A DNA stretch of 64,000 nucleotides from Micromonospora globbae. GTDB lineage: Bacteria; Actinomycetota; Actinomycetes; Mycobacteriales; Micromonosporaceae. The notes below the pieces were generated by a model. The model was not told where the DNA came from and searched no databases. It worked only from the letters and a program-made list of their open reading frames with translations. Positions 30,420-39,755 of the stretch are shown here, one piece after another (within the stretch, counting starts at the first letter, position 1; each line of letters starts with the position of its first letter). Made by a program: the position numbers and the translations under genes. The stretch is taken from positions 1 to 64,000 of the forward strand of contig NZ_RAQQ01000015.1 in the NCBI RefSeq assembly GCF_003610785.1, in the 5' to 3' direction.

Positions 30420-31645
30420 GGCGCCCCGAGAGGCCCCGCGCCGGGGCGGCCCCCACCGGGGCCGGACGCACCCGGGCGGGCCGCACGCCCGGCGGCGCGA
30501 ACGCGTCCGGGAGCGACCGGACGGTTCCTGTGCTGTGGTTGTGCGGCCCTCCCGGCGTCGGCAAGACCGCGGTCGGCTGGGAGATCTACGAGGGCCTGGT
30601 CCGGTCGGGGATCCAGACGGGCTACGTCGACATCGACCAGCTCGGGATGTGCTACCCGGAGGTGGCCTCCGATCCCGGGCGGCACCGGATGAAGGCACGC
30701 AACCTCGACGCGGTGGTCCGCGGTCACCGGACGGCCGGGGCCCGGTGCGTGGTGGTGTCCGGCGTGGTCGACGCCCGGCACGGCGTGCACCGCGACGCGC
30801 TGACGGGGATGTCGTTGACGGTCTGCCGGCTGCGGGCCGACGAGGGCGAGCTGGCGCGGCGGTTCGTCGGCCGGCAGGGACACGCCGACGCGCTGCCGCA
30901 CGTCCTTCGGGAGGCCGCGGATCTCGACGCCGGCGCGGTCGGCGACGTGTGCGTCGACACCACGGGCCTGACGGTGGCCAAGGTCGCCCGCCGGGTGCGG
31001 GAACGGGTGCCGGGCTGGCCGGCGACCGGCGGGCACGGCTCACCGTCCCCGGCCGATCCAGAGGGCCACACCGACGCCGCCGCCGTCACGGGCCCGTCGT
31101 CCGTGCTGTGGGTGTGCGGCGCGACCGGTGTCGGCAAGTCCACCGTCGCCTTCCAGGTCTACCTGAAGGCGCTCCGCGCCGGGCTCACGGCGGCGTACGT
31201 CGACCTCGACCAGCTCGCCATCTGCGGCCCCACGCCGGCCGACCACCGGCGCAGGGCCGGCACCCTCGCGGCCGTGTGGCGCACCTACCGCGAGGCCGGT
31301 GCCGCGGCGCTCGTCATGGCCGGACCCGCGGAGGACCGGTACGCCCTCGACCGGTACGTCCGTGCGCTGCCGACGGCGACGGTGACGGTGTGCCGACTGC
31401 ACGCCGGCCGTGACGAGCTGACCCGCCGGATCCTGCGCCGGGGCCGGGGCCACGGCAGCTGGCCGCAACCAGGGGACCCGCTGGTCGGCCAGCCGGTCAC
31501 CCGCCTGCGCCACGTGGCCGACCAGGCCGCGCGCGACGCCGACGCCCTGGAACGGGCCGCGATCGGCCACCGGATCCCCACCGACGGGCGCACCGTCGAG
31601 GAGGTCACCGCGATGGTCCTCACCCACGCCGGATGGGCGCACTAG
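30416..31645 (+). CDS. Tandem P-loop kinase-like protein coupled to the ribosomal protection gene
   Basis: Protein of 409 residues made of two similar P-loop halves. After a disordered Arg/Gly-rich N-terminus, half 1 has Walker A GPPGVGKT (44-51) and half 2 has GATGVGKS (235-242). Each is preceded by VLWxCG and followed, about 25 residues later, by YVDIDQL or YVDLDQL. This layout resembles small-molecule or nucleotide kinases (adenylylsulfate-kinase-like) rather than AAA+ machines; no Walker B DE pair is seen. The start overlaps the resistance gene stop (GTGA), so both are co-translated. The function is unknown; modification of a ribosome-targeting drug or of a nucleotide is conceivable. Confidence 0.75.
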   Translation: MRRPERPRAGAAPTGAGRTRAGRTPGGANASGSDRTVPVLWLCGPPGVGKTAVGWEIYEGLVRSGIQTGYVDIDQLGMCYPEVASDPGRHRMKARNLDAVVRGHRTAGARCVVVSGVVDARHGVHRDALTGMSLTVCRLRADEGELARRFVGRQGHADALPHVLREAADLDAGAVGDVCVDTTGLTVAKVARRVRERVPGWPATGGHGSPSPADPEGHTDAAAVTGPSSVLWVCGATGVGKSTVAFQVYLKALRAGLTAAYVDLDQLAICGPTPADHRRRAGTLAAVWRTYREAGAAALVMAGPAEDRYALDRYVRALPTATVTVCRLHAGRDELTRRILRRGRGHGSWPQPGDPLVGQPVTRLRHVADQAARDADALERAAIGHRIPTDGRTVEEVTAMVLTHAGWAH

Positions 31646-31666
31646 CCAGCGGCCGGCCGGGCGACC

Positions 31667-34477
31667 TCACGCCAGGTCGAGCTGCACGGTGGCGATCTCC
31701 CACGGGCGCAGCGGCAGCCGGAGCAGGCCCTCGGCGTCGACGGGCAGCGGCTCACCCGGCCGGCCGAGCAGGTCGGCGCGGCGGGCGCCGCGTACGGCCC
31801 GGCCCGCCCCGATCACCGCCGTCGTCGCCTCCGGCGTCTCGGCCACCACCCGCGCCTCGATCCGGCCGTCCCGGGCCCGGACGCTGGTCAACGCCACCCC
31901 CGCGCCGGTCACCGCCAGTCCGGTGACCGGCTCCGGCAGCGCGCCGGCCGGACCGGCCGTGCCCGCGAAGGACAGCAGCTCGTGCCGGTAGTGCTCGGCG
32001 GCCTCGACCACCCCCGCCGTGTGCCAGTCCCCGCGGAACGGCAGCACGGCCAGCTCCACGCTGCGCGCGCCGCGGCACTGCGCCTGCGGCGTGGGCACCT
32101 GCGGCCCGGCGGGCTCGTCACGCAGCGCGTGCCGGTTGCGCGACAGCATCCCGATCGACCGCAGGACCGTGACGGCCAGCTCCCGTCCGGAGTCGGTCAG
32201 CTCGTACTCGGTGGGCTGGGTCAACAGCGCCGCGAGCGACCCGCCCGGCCCGCCGGCGGCCACGAACCCGGAGGCCGGGAACGTGGGCAGCGGCACCTCA
32301 CCACCGCCGCCCTCCGCGGTCAACCCGCGCTCCACGACCGCGAACTGCCCCTCGGCGTACGACACGGAGGCGGGCGACGGCAGCGGCAGGTGCAGGCGTA
32401 CGCGGTGGTCGTCGCAGCGGTTGTCGAACTCCACCCGCAGGCGGACGAACGGCTCGCCGGCCCGCAGCTCGACGCGGGTGGTGACGACGATCGCCTCCCG
32501 GTCCACCGCCCGGGAACCCGCGTCGACGTCGGCCGCCACGGGCCAGCGGTACTCGCGTACCACGTCGAGGACGGCGAGCAGCGGCCCGCGGTGGCGCGGC
32601 ACGACGCGGACCGCCCGGGGCTTGTCGAACAGTTCGTCGGCGGCCGGCGGGGCGTAGTTGTAGCTGTCGCCCACGTCGCCGCCGTCCACGATCCGCCCCA
32701 CCCCGTCCACGGTGAGCCCGTCCGGCGTGGACAGTCGCAGCGTGCCGTCGCCGGCCACGTCGACGCGCAGCAGGCCGTTGTCCAGGGCGCGGTCGTCGAC
32801 CGTCGACACGGCCGGCGGTCGCGGGGCGCCGTCGGGGGCCCCCGCGGGCGGCCCGGCCTCCGCCGCGGCGGGTGGACCCGCCACGGGCCGCACCGCGGCG
32901 TGGCCGAGCGCCGGCACGTCGACCAGGGCCGCGACGGTCATCCGGGGCGCCGCGACGATCCGTACCCGCCACCGGTCGGCCGGCGCGGCCTCCGCGAGCG
33001 CCAGCCGCACGTCCTCGACGTCGAAGGCGGGGTCACCGTGCCGGGCCACCTCGAACGTGAGCGTGGCGTCGGCCGGCGACACGGACCAGCCGGTGACCTC
33101 CTGGCCGTACAGTTCGGTGCCGTGCACGCGGGTGAGCACCGCGGGCAGGTCGGCGGCGGGCACCACCTCGTCGGCGAGCACCGTGCGGGCCCGGTCGAGC
33201 ACCTGGGCGGGCAGCGTCCGCCCGTCCGCCGTGGCCAACGCCACCGCGTCCCCGGCCGGCGCCCCGCCGGCCCCGGTCGGGGCCTGGACGTCGAGGCGCA
33301 CCAGCGCCGTCCGGGGCGCCGGGCTCGGGTTGAACAGCAGGTACCCGTCGCGGGGCACCGCCGCGGCGAGCCGCGCGCCGACCAGGTCGCAGACGGCGCG
33401 GCCGAGCTGGTCGGCCTCGGCGAGCCGGGCCGCCACCTGCTCGGCGGTCTCGTCGCACCCGCAGCCGGTCACCGAGTCGTGGCAGCTCGCGTCGATCAGC
33501 CGGGCCCACGCCATGTCGAGGAAGCGCTGGACGGACGGATCGTGGAACAGCGCGGCCAGCGGCTCCGCGTACCGCTCGACCCGGCGCTCCGCGCGCCCCA
33601 TCGCCTGCTTGAGGTGGGCGCGCACCGAGATGACGCCGGGCAGGATGTTGGCCCGCGCGTGCGACCGCAGCTCCCCGCATACGGTCGGCAGTCCGTCGAC
33701 GCTGGTCGGCTGGGTGGCGAAGTACTCGGCGAGGGTGCCCAGGCGCAGCGCCACGCCGTCGACGTCCGCGGCCGCCAGCCGGTCGGGCGCGTCCGGGGCG
33801 GGGGCGGCGTGGTCCGTGCCGTACATGGCGAGCACCGGGCCGGTGGCGCCCTGCGGCCGCCAGGCGGCGAGCCGGGCGGCCAGGTCGGTGGCCCGGCGGG
33901 TGACCAGGGCTGGGTCGTCCATGATGCCGGCCGCGTTGCCGTACCCGCCCGGCAGGTACTCGGTGCGGATCGTGGTGCCGTCGGGGGCCTGCCAGGCGAA
34001 CGCGTGGGTCCGCACCCGGTCCGGCACGCCACGGAACACGCAGGCGTGGGCGAGGCCCGCACCCGCGAGGATCTGCGGCATCTGCGCGATGTGGCCGAAC
34101 ATGTCGGGCAGGTAGCCGACCGGCATGGCGCCGCCCAGCTCGGCGCTGCGGGTCAACCCGCGCTCCAGGTTGCGGACGATGTTCTCCCCGCTGCACAGGA
34201 ACTCGTCCAGCAGGATCTGCCACGGGCCCACGGCGAGCCGGCCGGCGCGGACCAGGTCGACCACCTGGCCCCGCCGCTCCGGGCGGACCTCCAGGTAGTC
34301 GTCGACGGCGGCGAGCTGCCCGTCGAGTGTGAACCGTTGCCGCTCGTCGCGCGCCATCCGGTCGAACACCTCGTCGAGCAGGGCCACCAGCCGCAGGCGG
34401 AACCGCTGGAACGGCTCGTACCACTCGCGGTCCCAGTGGGTGTGCGGAACCACGATGATCTCGGTCGGTTGCGCCAT
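31667..34477 (-). CDS. GH38 alpha-mannosidase
   Basis: Glycoside hydrolase family 38 enzyme of 936 residues without a signal peptide, so cytoplasmic. The N-terminal zinc motif PHTHWDREW gives ligands H14 and D16; the nucleophile is D125 in GYLPDMFGH; a further zinc site lies around SCHDSVTGCG. The large C-terminal beta-sandwich region is present to the end. It cleaves alpha-mannosides with retention. It is the last gene of the leftward importer operon and starts on the stop of the dehydrogenase gene (TGATG). Together with the inositol genes nearby, it suggests intake of mannosylated inositol or mannosides. Confidence 0.93.
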   Translation of the reverse strand: MAQPTEIIVVPHTHWDREWYEPFQRFRLRLVALLDEVFDRMARDERQRFTLDGQLAAVDDYLEVRPERRGQVVDLVRAGRLAVGPWQILLDEFLCSGENIVRNLERGLTRSAELGGAMPVGYLPDMFGHIAQMPQILAGAGLAHACVFRGVPDRVRTHAFAWQAPDGTTIRTEYLPGGYGNAAGIMDDPALVTRRATDLAARLAAWRPQGATGPVLAMYGTDHAAPAPDAPDRLAAADVDGVALRLGTLAEYFATQPTSVDGLPTVCGELRSHARANILPGVISVRAHLKQAMGRAERRVERYAEPLAALFHDPSVQRFLDMAWARLIDASCHDSVTGCGCDETAEQVAARLAEADQLGRAVCDLVGARLAAAVPRDGYLLFNPSPAPRTALVRLDVQAPTGAGGAPAGDAVALATADGRTLPAQVLDRARTVLADEVVPAADLPAVLTRVHGTELYGQEVTGWSVSPADATLTFEVARHGDPAFDVEDVRLALAEAAPADRWRVRIVAAPRMTVAALVDVPALGHAAVRPVAGPPAAAEAGPPAGAPDGAPRPPAVSTVDDRALDNGLLRVDVAGDGTLRLSTPDGLTVDGVGRIVDGGDVGDSYNYAPPAADELFDKPRAVRVVPRHRGPLLAVLDVVREYRWPVAADVDAGSRAVDREAIVVTTRVELRAGEPFVRLRVEFDNRCDDHRVRLHLPLPSPASVSYAEGQFAVVERGLTAEGGGGEVPLPTFPASGFVAAGGPGGSLAALLTQPTEYELTDSGRELAVTVLRSIGMLSRNRHALRDEPAGPQVPTPQAQCRGARSVELAVLPFRGDWHTAGVVEAAEHYRHELLSFAGTAGPAGALPEPVTGLAVTGAGVALTSVRARDGRIEARVVAETPEATTAVIGAGRAVRGARRADLLGRPGEPLPVDAEGLLRLPLRPWEIATVQLDLA

Positions 34478-35622
34478 CAGCTCGCCGCCTCTCCGCCGAT
34501 CGCCACCCCGGTCAGCTCACCGTAGCGGCGTACCACCTGCTGGCTGGTCCGTATGTCGGCCGCGCCCCCGTCGATGCCGGTCAGCGGGGCGGCGCCCGCC
34601 GTGACCATCGCGTGGAAGGCGACCAGTTCCTGCTCGAACGCCTCGGTGACCGACCGGAACACGCTGCGCCGCTCGCCGCCGCCGTGGTCGTCGACCACGG
34701 TGAGCGCGGTCGGCGCGTTGAGCAGGTACGGCGACGGGAAGACCAGTTCCAGCGAGCCGCGGGCGTGGTGCAGCGTCACGGTCTCCCGGTAGGCGGGGTA
34801 GTCCGGCAGGTTGAGCCAGCGGATCCCGTACCGGCCGCCGCCGGGCAGCTGCCCGCTGATGTCCACCGAGGGTTCGGCCGGCCCGCCGGGGCGTACCGGC
34901 CAGGTCGTCACGTGGTCCACGGTGGCCGGTGCGCCGGTGAACAGCCGCAGCAGCGACAGGTCGTGGCAGACGCTGTTGACGAGGATCCGGTAGAGGGTCC
35001 GGGCGCGGGGGTCGGCGCCGACGGCGGCGTCGAGCAGGGCCTCGTCGGCCGCCCGCAGCCGGGCCGCCTCGCCGGCCGGCGCGTCGCCGGGCGCCGGCGG
35101 CAGGTTGGCGAACGCGAGCTGCCGGTCGCCGCCGGCGTGCAGCACGGTCACCTCCACGGCGTGCACCCGTTCGGGCCCCCCGAGGTCGTCGAGCAGGCGG
35201 GCGGCCTCGGCGACCGCCGGGTCGTACTGCTTCATGTAGCCGACCATGAGCGCCGGCGTGCCGCCGCCCAGCTCGGCGAGGCGGTCCGCCTCGGCGAGGG
35301 TGTAGGCGAGGGGCTTCTCGCACAGGACCGGCAGGCCGGCGCGCAGGGCCTGCGCGGCCAGGTCGCCGTGGGAGCCGGAGGTCGCCAGCAGGACGGCGTC
35401 GTACCCGCCGTCGGCGAGCATCGCCGCCGCGTCGGTGTAGCGGCGGCCGTCCTCGACGCCGTACCGGCCGCCCAGCTCGGTGACCCGGGTGGGGGAGAGG
35501 TCGCAGAGGGCGACCACGTCGAACAGGTCGTCGCGGCGTTGCAGCAGGGGCAGGTGCACCGTGCGGGAGATGATGCCGAGGCCCGCCACCGCGATCCGGA
35601 TCCGCTTGCCCGGCTCGGTCAT
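34477..35622 (-). CDS. Gfo/Idh/MocA-family sugar or inositol dehydrogenase
   Basis: NAD(P)-dependent dehydrogenase of about 381 residues. The Rossmann motif VAGLGIISRTVHLPLL is near residues 12-27 and the family catalytic Lys lies in the EKPLA motif (VLCEKPLAYTLAEADRLAEL). A C-terminal alpha/beta domain follows with SVCHDLSLLRLF, where the His is expected to polarise substrate. The ATG at 35622 overlaps the TIM-barrel stop (ATGA). It could be the IolG-type step (inositol to 2-keto-inositol) or act on another sugar; the sequence is not decisive. Confidence 0.85.
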   Translation of the reverse strand: MTEPGKRIRIAVAGLGIISRTVHLPLLQRRDDLFDVVALCDLSPTRVTELGGRYGVEDGRRYTDAAAMLADGGYDAVLLATSGSHGDLAAQALRAGLPVLCEKPLAYTLAEADRLAELGGGTPALMVGYMKQYDPAVAEAARLLDDLGGPERVHAVEVTVLHAGGDRQLAFANLPPAPGDAPAGEAARLRAADEALLDAAVGADPRARTLYRILVNSVCHDLSLLRLFTGAPATVDHVTTWPVRPGGPAEPSVDISGQLPGGGRYGIRWLNLPDYPAYRETVTLHHARGSLELVFPSPYLLNAPTALTVVDDHGGGERRSVFRSVTEAFEQELVAFHAMVTAGAAPLTGIDGGAADIRTSQQVVRRYGELTGVAIGGEAAS

Positions 35623-36530
35623 CGCCGCACCCCCGCCAGCCAGCTCAGGTTCGCGGCCTGGTCCGCGCGGGTCCGGTCGAGGTCGCGGCCCCGGGCCGGG
35701 GCGTCCTGCTCGATGACCAGCCAGCCGGTGTAGCCGCCCTCGTCGAGGGCGGCGAGGACGCCGGCGAAGTCGACGTCGCCCGCGCCGAGCGGGCAGAACC
35801 CGCCGGCGGCCACCACGTCGGTGAGGCCGCCGCCGGCCGCGCGGACCCGTTCGTGGACGGCGAGGTCGGCGTCCTTCAGGTGGACCTGCGCGATGCGCCC
35901 GGCCCAGCGGCGCGCCGCCGCGACCGGGTCGCCGCCGGCCAGCAACAGGTGCCCGGTGTCCAGGCACACGTTGACGTCGGTGAGTTCCAGCAGCCGGTCG
36001 GCCTCGGCCTCGCTCTCCACCTGCGTGCCGAGGTGGTAGTGGAAGACCGGTTCCAGGCCGCGCTCGCGGCAGCGGTCGGCGGCCCGCTGGACGCGGGCGG
36101 CGAAGGCGGGCCAGTCCCCGGCCGGCAGCCCGGAGCCCGGGTCGGCGGGGACGCCGGGCCGGGCCATGCGCGCCGGGTCGCCGGGGCAGGCGAGCGTGGG
36201 CCGGGGCGCGAAGCGCGGGTCGTCCACCGGCGCCGCGGTGAACGCGTCGAGGGCCGCGTCGAGCTGGGCGAGGTCGGCCTCGAAGCCGTCGGGGTCGGCG
36301 TAGCGCAGGTCGACCCACCCGCCGGCCAGACCGAGGCCCGCCGTGGTGAGCCGGCGGGCCAGCGTGTCGCCGGTGCCGAGGTAGCCGATCGGCCCGGAGT
36401 CCACCCCGTCGTACCCGTCCCGGGCCAGCGAGGCCAGCAGGTCGTCCGGGCCGAACTCCACCTCGTCGGGCTGGTAGATGCCGTGGTTCACGGGTGCGCC
36501 GGCCACCCGGGTCCGTCCGGTCAGCTGCAC
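35619..36530 (-). CDS. IolE-like TIM-barrel isomerase/dehydratase
   Basis: Protein of about 303 residues in the xylose-isomerase-like TIM-barrel family. The N-terminal motif RVAGAPVNHGIYQPDEVEFG followed by DGVDSGPIGYLG is close to the start of 2-keto-myo-inositol dehydratase (IolE). Candidate metal ligands are in FHYHLGTQVE, NVCLDTGH, VHLKDAD and VIEQD. The GTG at 36530 is the start nearest to the conserved part and overlaps the PHP gene by 10 bases. As the IolB, IolC and IolD genes lie 7-11 kb away under the same operator, a role as IolE is likely but not proven. Confidence 0.78.
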   Translation of the reverse strand: MQLTGRTRVAGAPVNHGIYQPDEVEFGPDDLLASLARDGYDGVDSGPIGYLGTGDTLARRLTTAGLGLAGGWVDLRYADPDGFEADLAQLDAALDAFTAAPVDDPRFAPRPTLACPGDPARMARPGVPADPGSGLPAGDWPAFAARVQRAADRCRERGLEPVFHYHLGTQVESEAEADRLLELTDVNVCLDTGHLLLAGGDPVAAARRWAGRIAQVHLKDADLAVHERVRAAGGGLTDVVAAGGFCPLGAGDVDFAGVLAALDEGGYTGWLVIEQDAPARGRDLDRTRADQAANLSWLAGVRR

Positions 36531-37729
36531 AGTGCGATCACCTCCATGCGGTGGGACTCCAGGACGTGCAGGCCGTCGCCGGCGGGGAACCGGCACCGGT
36601 CGCCGCGTACGACGCGGTGGCGCCCGTCGGGGTGTTCGAGCAGCGCGCCGTCCGCGTCCAGGGCCAACAGTTCGTCGCCGACGCGCAGGAGCAGAGGCGC
36701 GTCCGGGCCCGCGGAGACGGCGGTACGGCCGGCGCGCAGCGCGTCGACCACCGCGGCCTCGACGGGCCGGTCGGGGTCGACCAGCAGCCAGGTCGTCGGG
36801 GAGCCGGGTGGGGCGTCGTCGCCGGGACGGTGGAAGTCGCTGCCGCCGACGGGCACCACGTCGGGGCGCCACGCCCGGGCCCAGGCCAGCGGGGCGCCCC
36901 AGGTGCGGTCCCACCAGCCGGAGTGCCACACCTCGGCCAGCCGGGTCCGGTCGGTCAGCGGCTGCCGCCAGGCGCAGTCGCCGCCGAGGGGATGATTGAC
37001 CGACATCGCCCCGCCGGCCCGCTCGGCGGTGGCCCGCCACTCGTCCGGCGGCCGGCGGAAGTCCACCCAGCCGACCGGCCCGAACACGTTGGCGTGGCCA
37101 CGGTCGGTGGTGACCTCCTGCCCGGGCACCAGGGCGATCCCGTACCAGGCGGACGCGGCCGGCAGCCACGGGTGGTGGCTGACCGTGTTGTGGTCGGTGA
37201 CCGCGAGGAAGTCCAGGCCGCGGCCGGCCGCGAGGGCGGCCAGCTCGTCGATGGTGCACGACCCGTCGCTGTGCACGGTGTGCGCGTGCAGGTCGCCGGC
37301 GATCCAGCGGAGGCCGTCCACGGCGGGCAGGTCGCGCCGCGGCGGGCGCTCCGGACGGGGCGGCGCGGCCGGCGGCGGTGGTTGCGGCGGTGCGGTGGTG
37401 GCGACCGTCGCGGTCACCTCGTAGTCGAGCCCCTCGGGCGGGATCCGGTGCAGCCGCAGCAGCACCCGCCACTCGCCGGGCTCCAGCTCGCCGGGAAGGT
37501 AGCCGGGGGTGGCCCAGCCGGCGGTGATGGTGAACGTGTCCCGGGCGCCACCGGACCAGCCGCGGAAACCGGCCGGGCCGAGACAACCGAGGTCGATCAC
37601 CCCCGCGTCGCGCGGGTGATCGAGCCGTACGGTCAGCGCGGCGGTGCCGGGCGGCACGGTGACCGGCAGCTCCCGCAGTACGGCGTCGGCCCGGTCGGCG
37701 AGGGTCCAGCGGCCCCGGTGGGTGGTCAC
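36521..37729 (-). CDS. CehA/McbA-family PHP-domain metallohydrolase
   Basis: Protein of about 402 residues. A beta-sandwich domain (about 1-120) and a Pro-rich linker precede a PHP domain whose metal ligands are visible in DLHAHTVHSDG, TDHNTVSHH, a later NHPLGG and GSDFHRPG. The CehA/McbA group includes carbamate and ester hydrolases; other PHP proteins are phosphoesterases. No signal peptide is seen. The GTG at 37729 overlaps the ATPase stop (GTGA). In this operon it may hydrolyse an ester or phosphodiester of the imported compound. Confidence 0.85.
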   Translation of the reverse strand: MTTHRGRWTLADRADAVLRELPVTVPPGTAALTVRLDHPRDAGVIDLGCLGPAGFRGWSGGARDTFTITAGWATPGYLPGELEPGEWRVLLRLHRIPPEGLDYEVTATVATTAPPQPPPPAAPPRPERPPRRDLPAVDGLRWIAGDLHAHTVHSDGSCTIDELAALAAGRGLDFLAVTDHNTVSHHPWLPAASAWYGIALVPGQEVTTDRGHANVFGPVGWVDFRRPPDEWRATAERAGGAMSVNHPLGGDCAWRQPLTDRTRLAEVWHSGWWDRTWGAPLAWARAWRPDVVPVGGSDFHRPGDDAPPGSPTTWLLVDPDRPVEAAVVDALRAGRTAVSAGPDAPLLLRVGDELLALDADGALLEHPDGRHRVVRGDRCRFPAGDGLHVLESHRMEVIALCS

Positions 37730-38871
37730 TGCTCGGCGCCGGCGGCGGTGCGGGCGGCGGGCACGGCCGGGGTCGCCGTGGGGGTGACCAGCTCCCCGTC
37801 CCGGTAGAGCAGGGACCGGCCCGGCCGGGGCACCACCCACCCGGTGTCACCCGGCGCCGGCTCCCGCCCCTCGGGGACGACGACCTGGACGCTGGTGCCG
37901 GGGGTGTCGCCGGCCGGCGCGTCGGCGGGCTGCAGGTCGAGGGAGACCAGCGAGAAGCTGCCCAGGTTCTCCACGACCACCACCCGTCCGCGCAGGCCGC
38001 CGGACGCCGGTTCGGCGGTGTGGTCGAGGTACTCGGGGCGTACGCCGTAGGTCAGCTTCTCGCCGTCGGTGACCTGGACGCCCTCGGGCACCGGCAGCCG
38101 GGTGCCGGCGACGACGAGTTCGCCGTCGCGGACCTCGGCGTCGACGAGGTTCATCGGCGTGGAGCCGATGAACCCGGCCACGAACGTGTTGGCCGGGCGG
38201 CGGAAGACCTCGGTGGGGGTGCCGACCTGCCGGATCCGGCCGCCCTCCATGACGGCGATCCGGTCGGCGAGGGCGAGCGCCTCGGCCTGGTCGTGCGTGA
38301 CGAAGACGGTGGTGACGCCGAGTTCGCGTTGCAGCCGCTTGAGGAAGGTGCGGGCCTCCAGCCGCAGGCGGGCGTCCAGGTTGGACAGCGGCTCGTCGAG
38401 GAGGAAGACCTGCGGGTGGCAGGCCATCGCCCGGGCCAGCGCGACCCGCTGCTGCTGCCCGCCGGAGAGCTGCCCGGGGCGGCGCTGCAACAGCGCGCCG
38501 AGCCCCAGCTCGTCGGCGGTCTCGGCGGCCTTGTCGGCGCGGGCGCGGCGGTCGACCTTCTTGATCCGCAGCGGGTAGGCGATGTTGTCCTGCACGGTCA
38601 TGTGCGGGAACAGCGCGTAGTCCTGGAAGACCATCGCGACGTCGCGCCGGCCCGGCGGCAGCGCGGTGACGTCCCGCTCACCGATGTGCACGCGCCCACC
38701 GGACGCGGTCTCCAGGCCCGCGATGGTGCGCAGCAGGGTGGTCTTGCCGCAGCCGGACGGACCGAGCAGGGCGAAGAACTCGCCGTCGGCGATCTCCAGG
38801 TCGAGGGCGTCCAGGGCGCGTACCCCGTTGGGGTAGACCTTGGTCAGCTCGCGCATCGTGATGGCGGACAT
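37726..38871 (-). CDS. ABC transporter ATP-binding protein (MalK/UgpC type)
   Basis: ATPase of about 381 residues: Walker A GPSGCGKTT near residue 37, Q-loop VFQDYALFPH, signature LSGGQQQR, Walker B VFLLDEP, and H-loop THDQAEALALADR. A C-terminal TOBE/regulatory region (from about 240) follows, as in CUT1 importers. It powers the two permeases encoded upstream, with a one-base TGATG overlap. Having a dedicated ATPase separates this importer from the ATPase-less LacI operon at 19-26 kb. Confidence 0.95.
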   Translation of the reverse strand: MSAITMRELTKVYPNGVRALDALDLEIADGEFFALLGPSGCGKTTLLRTIAGLETASGGRVHIGERDVTALPPGRRDVAMVFQDYALFPHMTVQDNIAYPLRIKKVDRRARADKAAETADELGLGALLQRRPGQLSGGQQQRVALARAMACHPQVFLLDEPLSNLDARLRLEARTFLKRLQRELGVTTVFVTHDQAEALALADRIAVMEGGRIRQVGTPTEVFRRPANTFVAGFIGSTPMNLVDAEVRDGELVVAGTRLPVPEGVQVTDGEKLTYGVRPEYLDHTAEPASGGLRGRVVVVENLGSFSLVSLDLQPADAPAGDTPGTSVQVVVPEGREPAPGDTGWVVPRPGRSLLYRDGELVTPTATPAVPAARTAAGAEQ

Positions 38872-39755
38872 CAGCGCTTGATCCCTCCGTGGAAGCGGAA
38901 TCCGTACCGGCTGCTGACGAAGACGAACATGAGCGCCACCGGCAGCGAGTAGAGCAGGGAGAACGTGGAGAGCAGCCGCAGGTCGGCCTGCCCGCCCTCG
39001 GTGTAGAGGGTGTACATGATGACCGCGGCGGGCGCCTTCTCCGGCCCGCGCAGCAGCAGGAACGGCACCAGGAAGTTGCCCCACACGTTGGCGACCGCCC
39101 AGACGCCCACGGTGGCGAGGCCGGGCCGGACCACGGGCACCACGATGTGCCGCATGATCTGCAGCGGGCTGGCGCCGAAGACCCGCGCCGACTCCTCGTA
39201 GGACGTCGGCGTGGCGTCCATGAAGTCCTTGAGGATGAAGATCGCGGCGGGGAGCAGCCCGCCGCTGAGGATCAGGATGACGCCGAGCCGCGAGTCGATG
39301 AGGTTGAGCCGGAAGGCCAGCTCGAACAGGGGCACCATGGTGGCCGTGCCGGTGACGATCGAGGAGAGCAGCAGCAGCCCGTAGAGCAGCGCGTCCCGCC
39401 CGGGGACCCGCACGCGGCTCAGCGCGTACGCGGCCAGCGCCGCGAACGTCACCACCAGCACGGCCGTGCCGGCGGCCAGGTAGACCGAGTTGAGCAGCGA
39501 GCTGAGGGCGTACGGGTTGTCGAGCAGGGCCCGGAAGTTGTCCAGGGTGAACCGCGGCAGCGACGCGGTGATCGTCGGCGTCTCGTCGAACGGCGCGGTG
39601 GCGAGCCACAGCAGCGGCAGCGCGAAGAACCCGAGCACGGCGCAGAGGAAGACGTAGCGCCCGATGCGGGAGAGCACGTGCCGTACGGCGACCGGCGCGG
39701 CGCCGGGCGCCGGACGGTCGGTGCGGGCCGGGGCGGTCCGGGTCGCGGTGCTCAC
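38871..39755 (-). CDS. Carbohydrate ABC transporter permease (MalG type)
   Basis: Permease of about 294 residues with a long cytoplasmic N-terminus, a first membrane segment at about 35-55 and a diverged EAA loop SYEESARVFGASPLQIMRHI. The GTG at 39755 has GGAAGGAGA upstream and overlaps the upstream permease by four bases. The loop has E-S-A where E-A-A is usual. Partner of the permease at 39752-40693. Confidence 0.9.
   Translation of the reverse strand: MSTATRTAPARTDRPAPGAAPVAVRHVLSRIGRYVFLCAVLGFFALPLLWLATAPFDETPTITASLPRFTLDNFRALLDNPYALSSLLNSVYLAAGTAVLVVTFAALAAYALSRVRVPGRDALLYGLLLLSSIVTGTATMVPLFELAFRLNLIDSRLGVILILSGGLLPAAIFILKDFMDATPTSYEESARVFGASPLQIMRHIVVPVVRPGLATVGVWAVANVWGNFLVPFLLLRGPEKAPAAVIMYTLYTEGGQADLRLLSTFSLLYSLPVALMFVFVSSRYGFRFHGGIKR

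Noticed and set aside
32712..34115. Open frame of 467 codons opposite the GH38 gene
   Set aside because: The GH38 frame has all catalytic motifs; the opposite frame has none.
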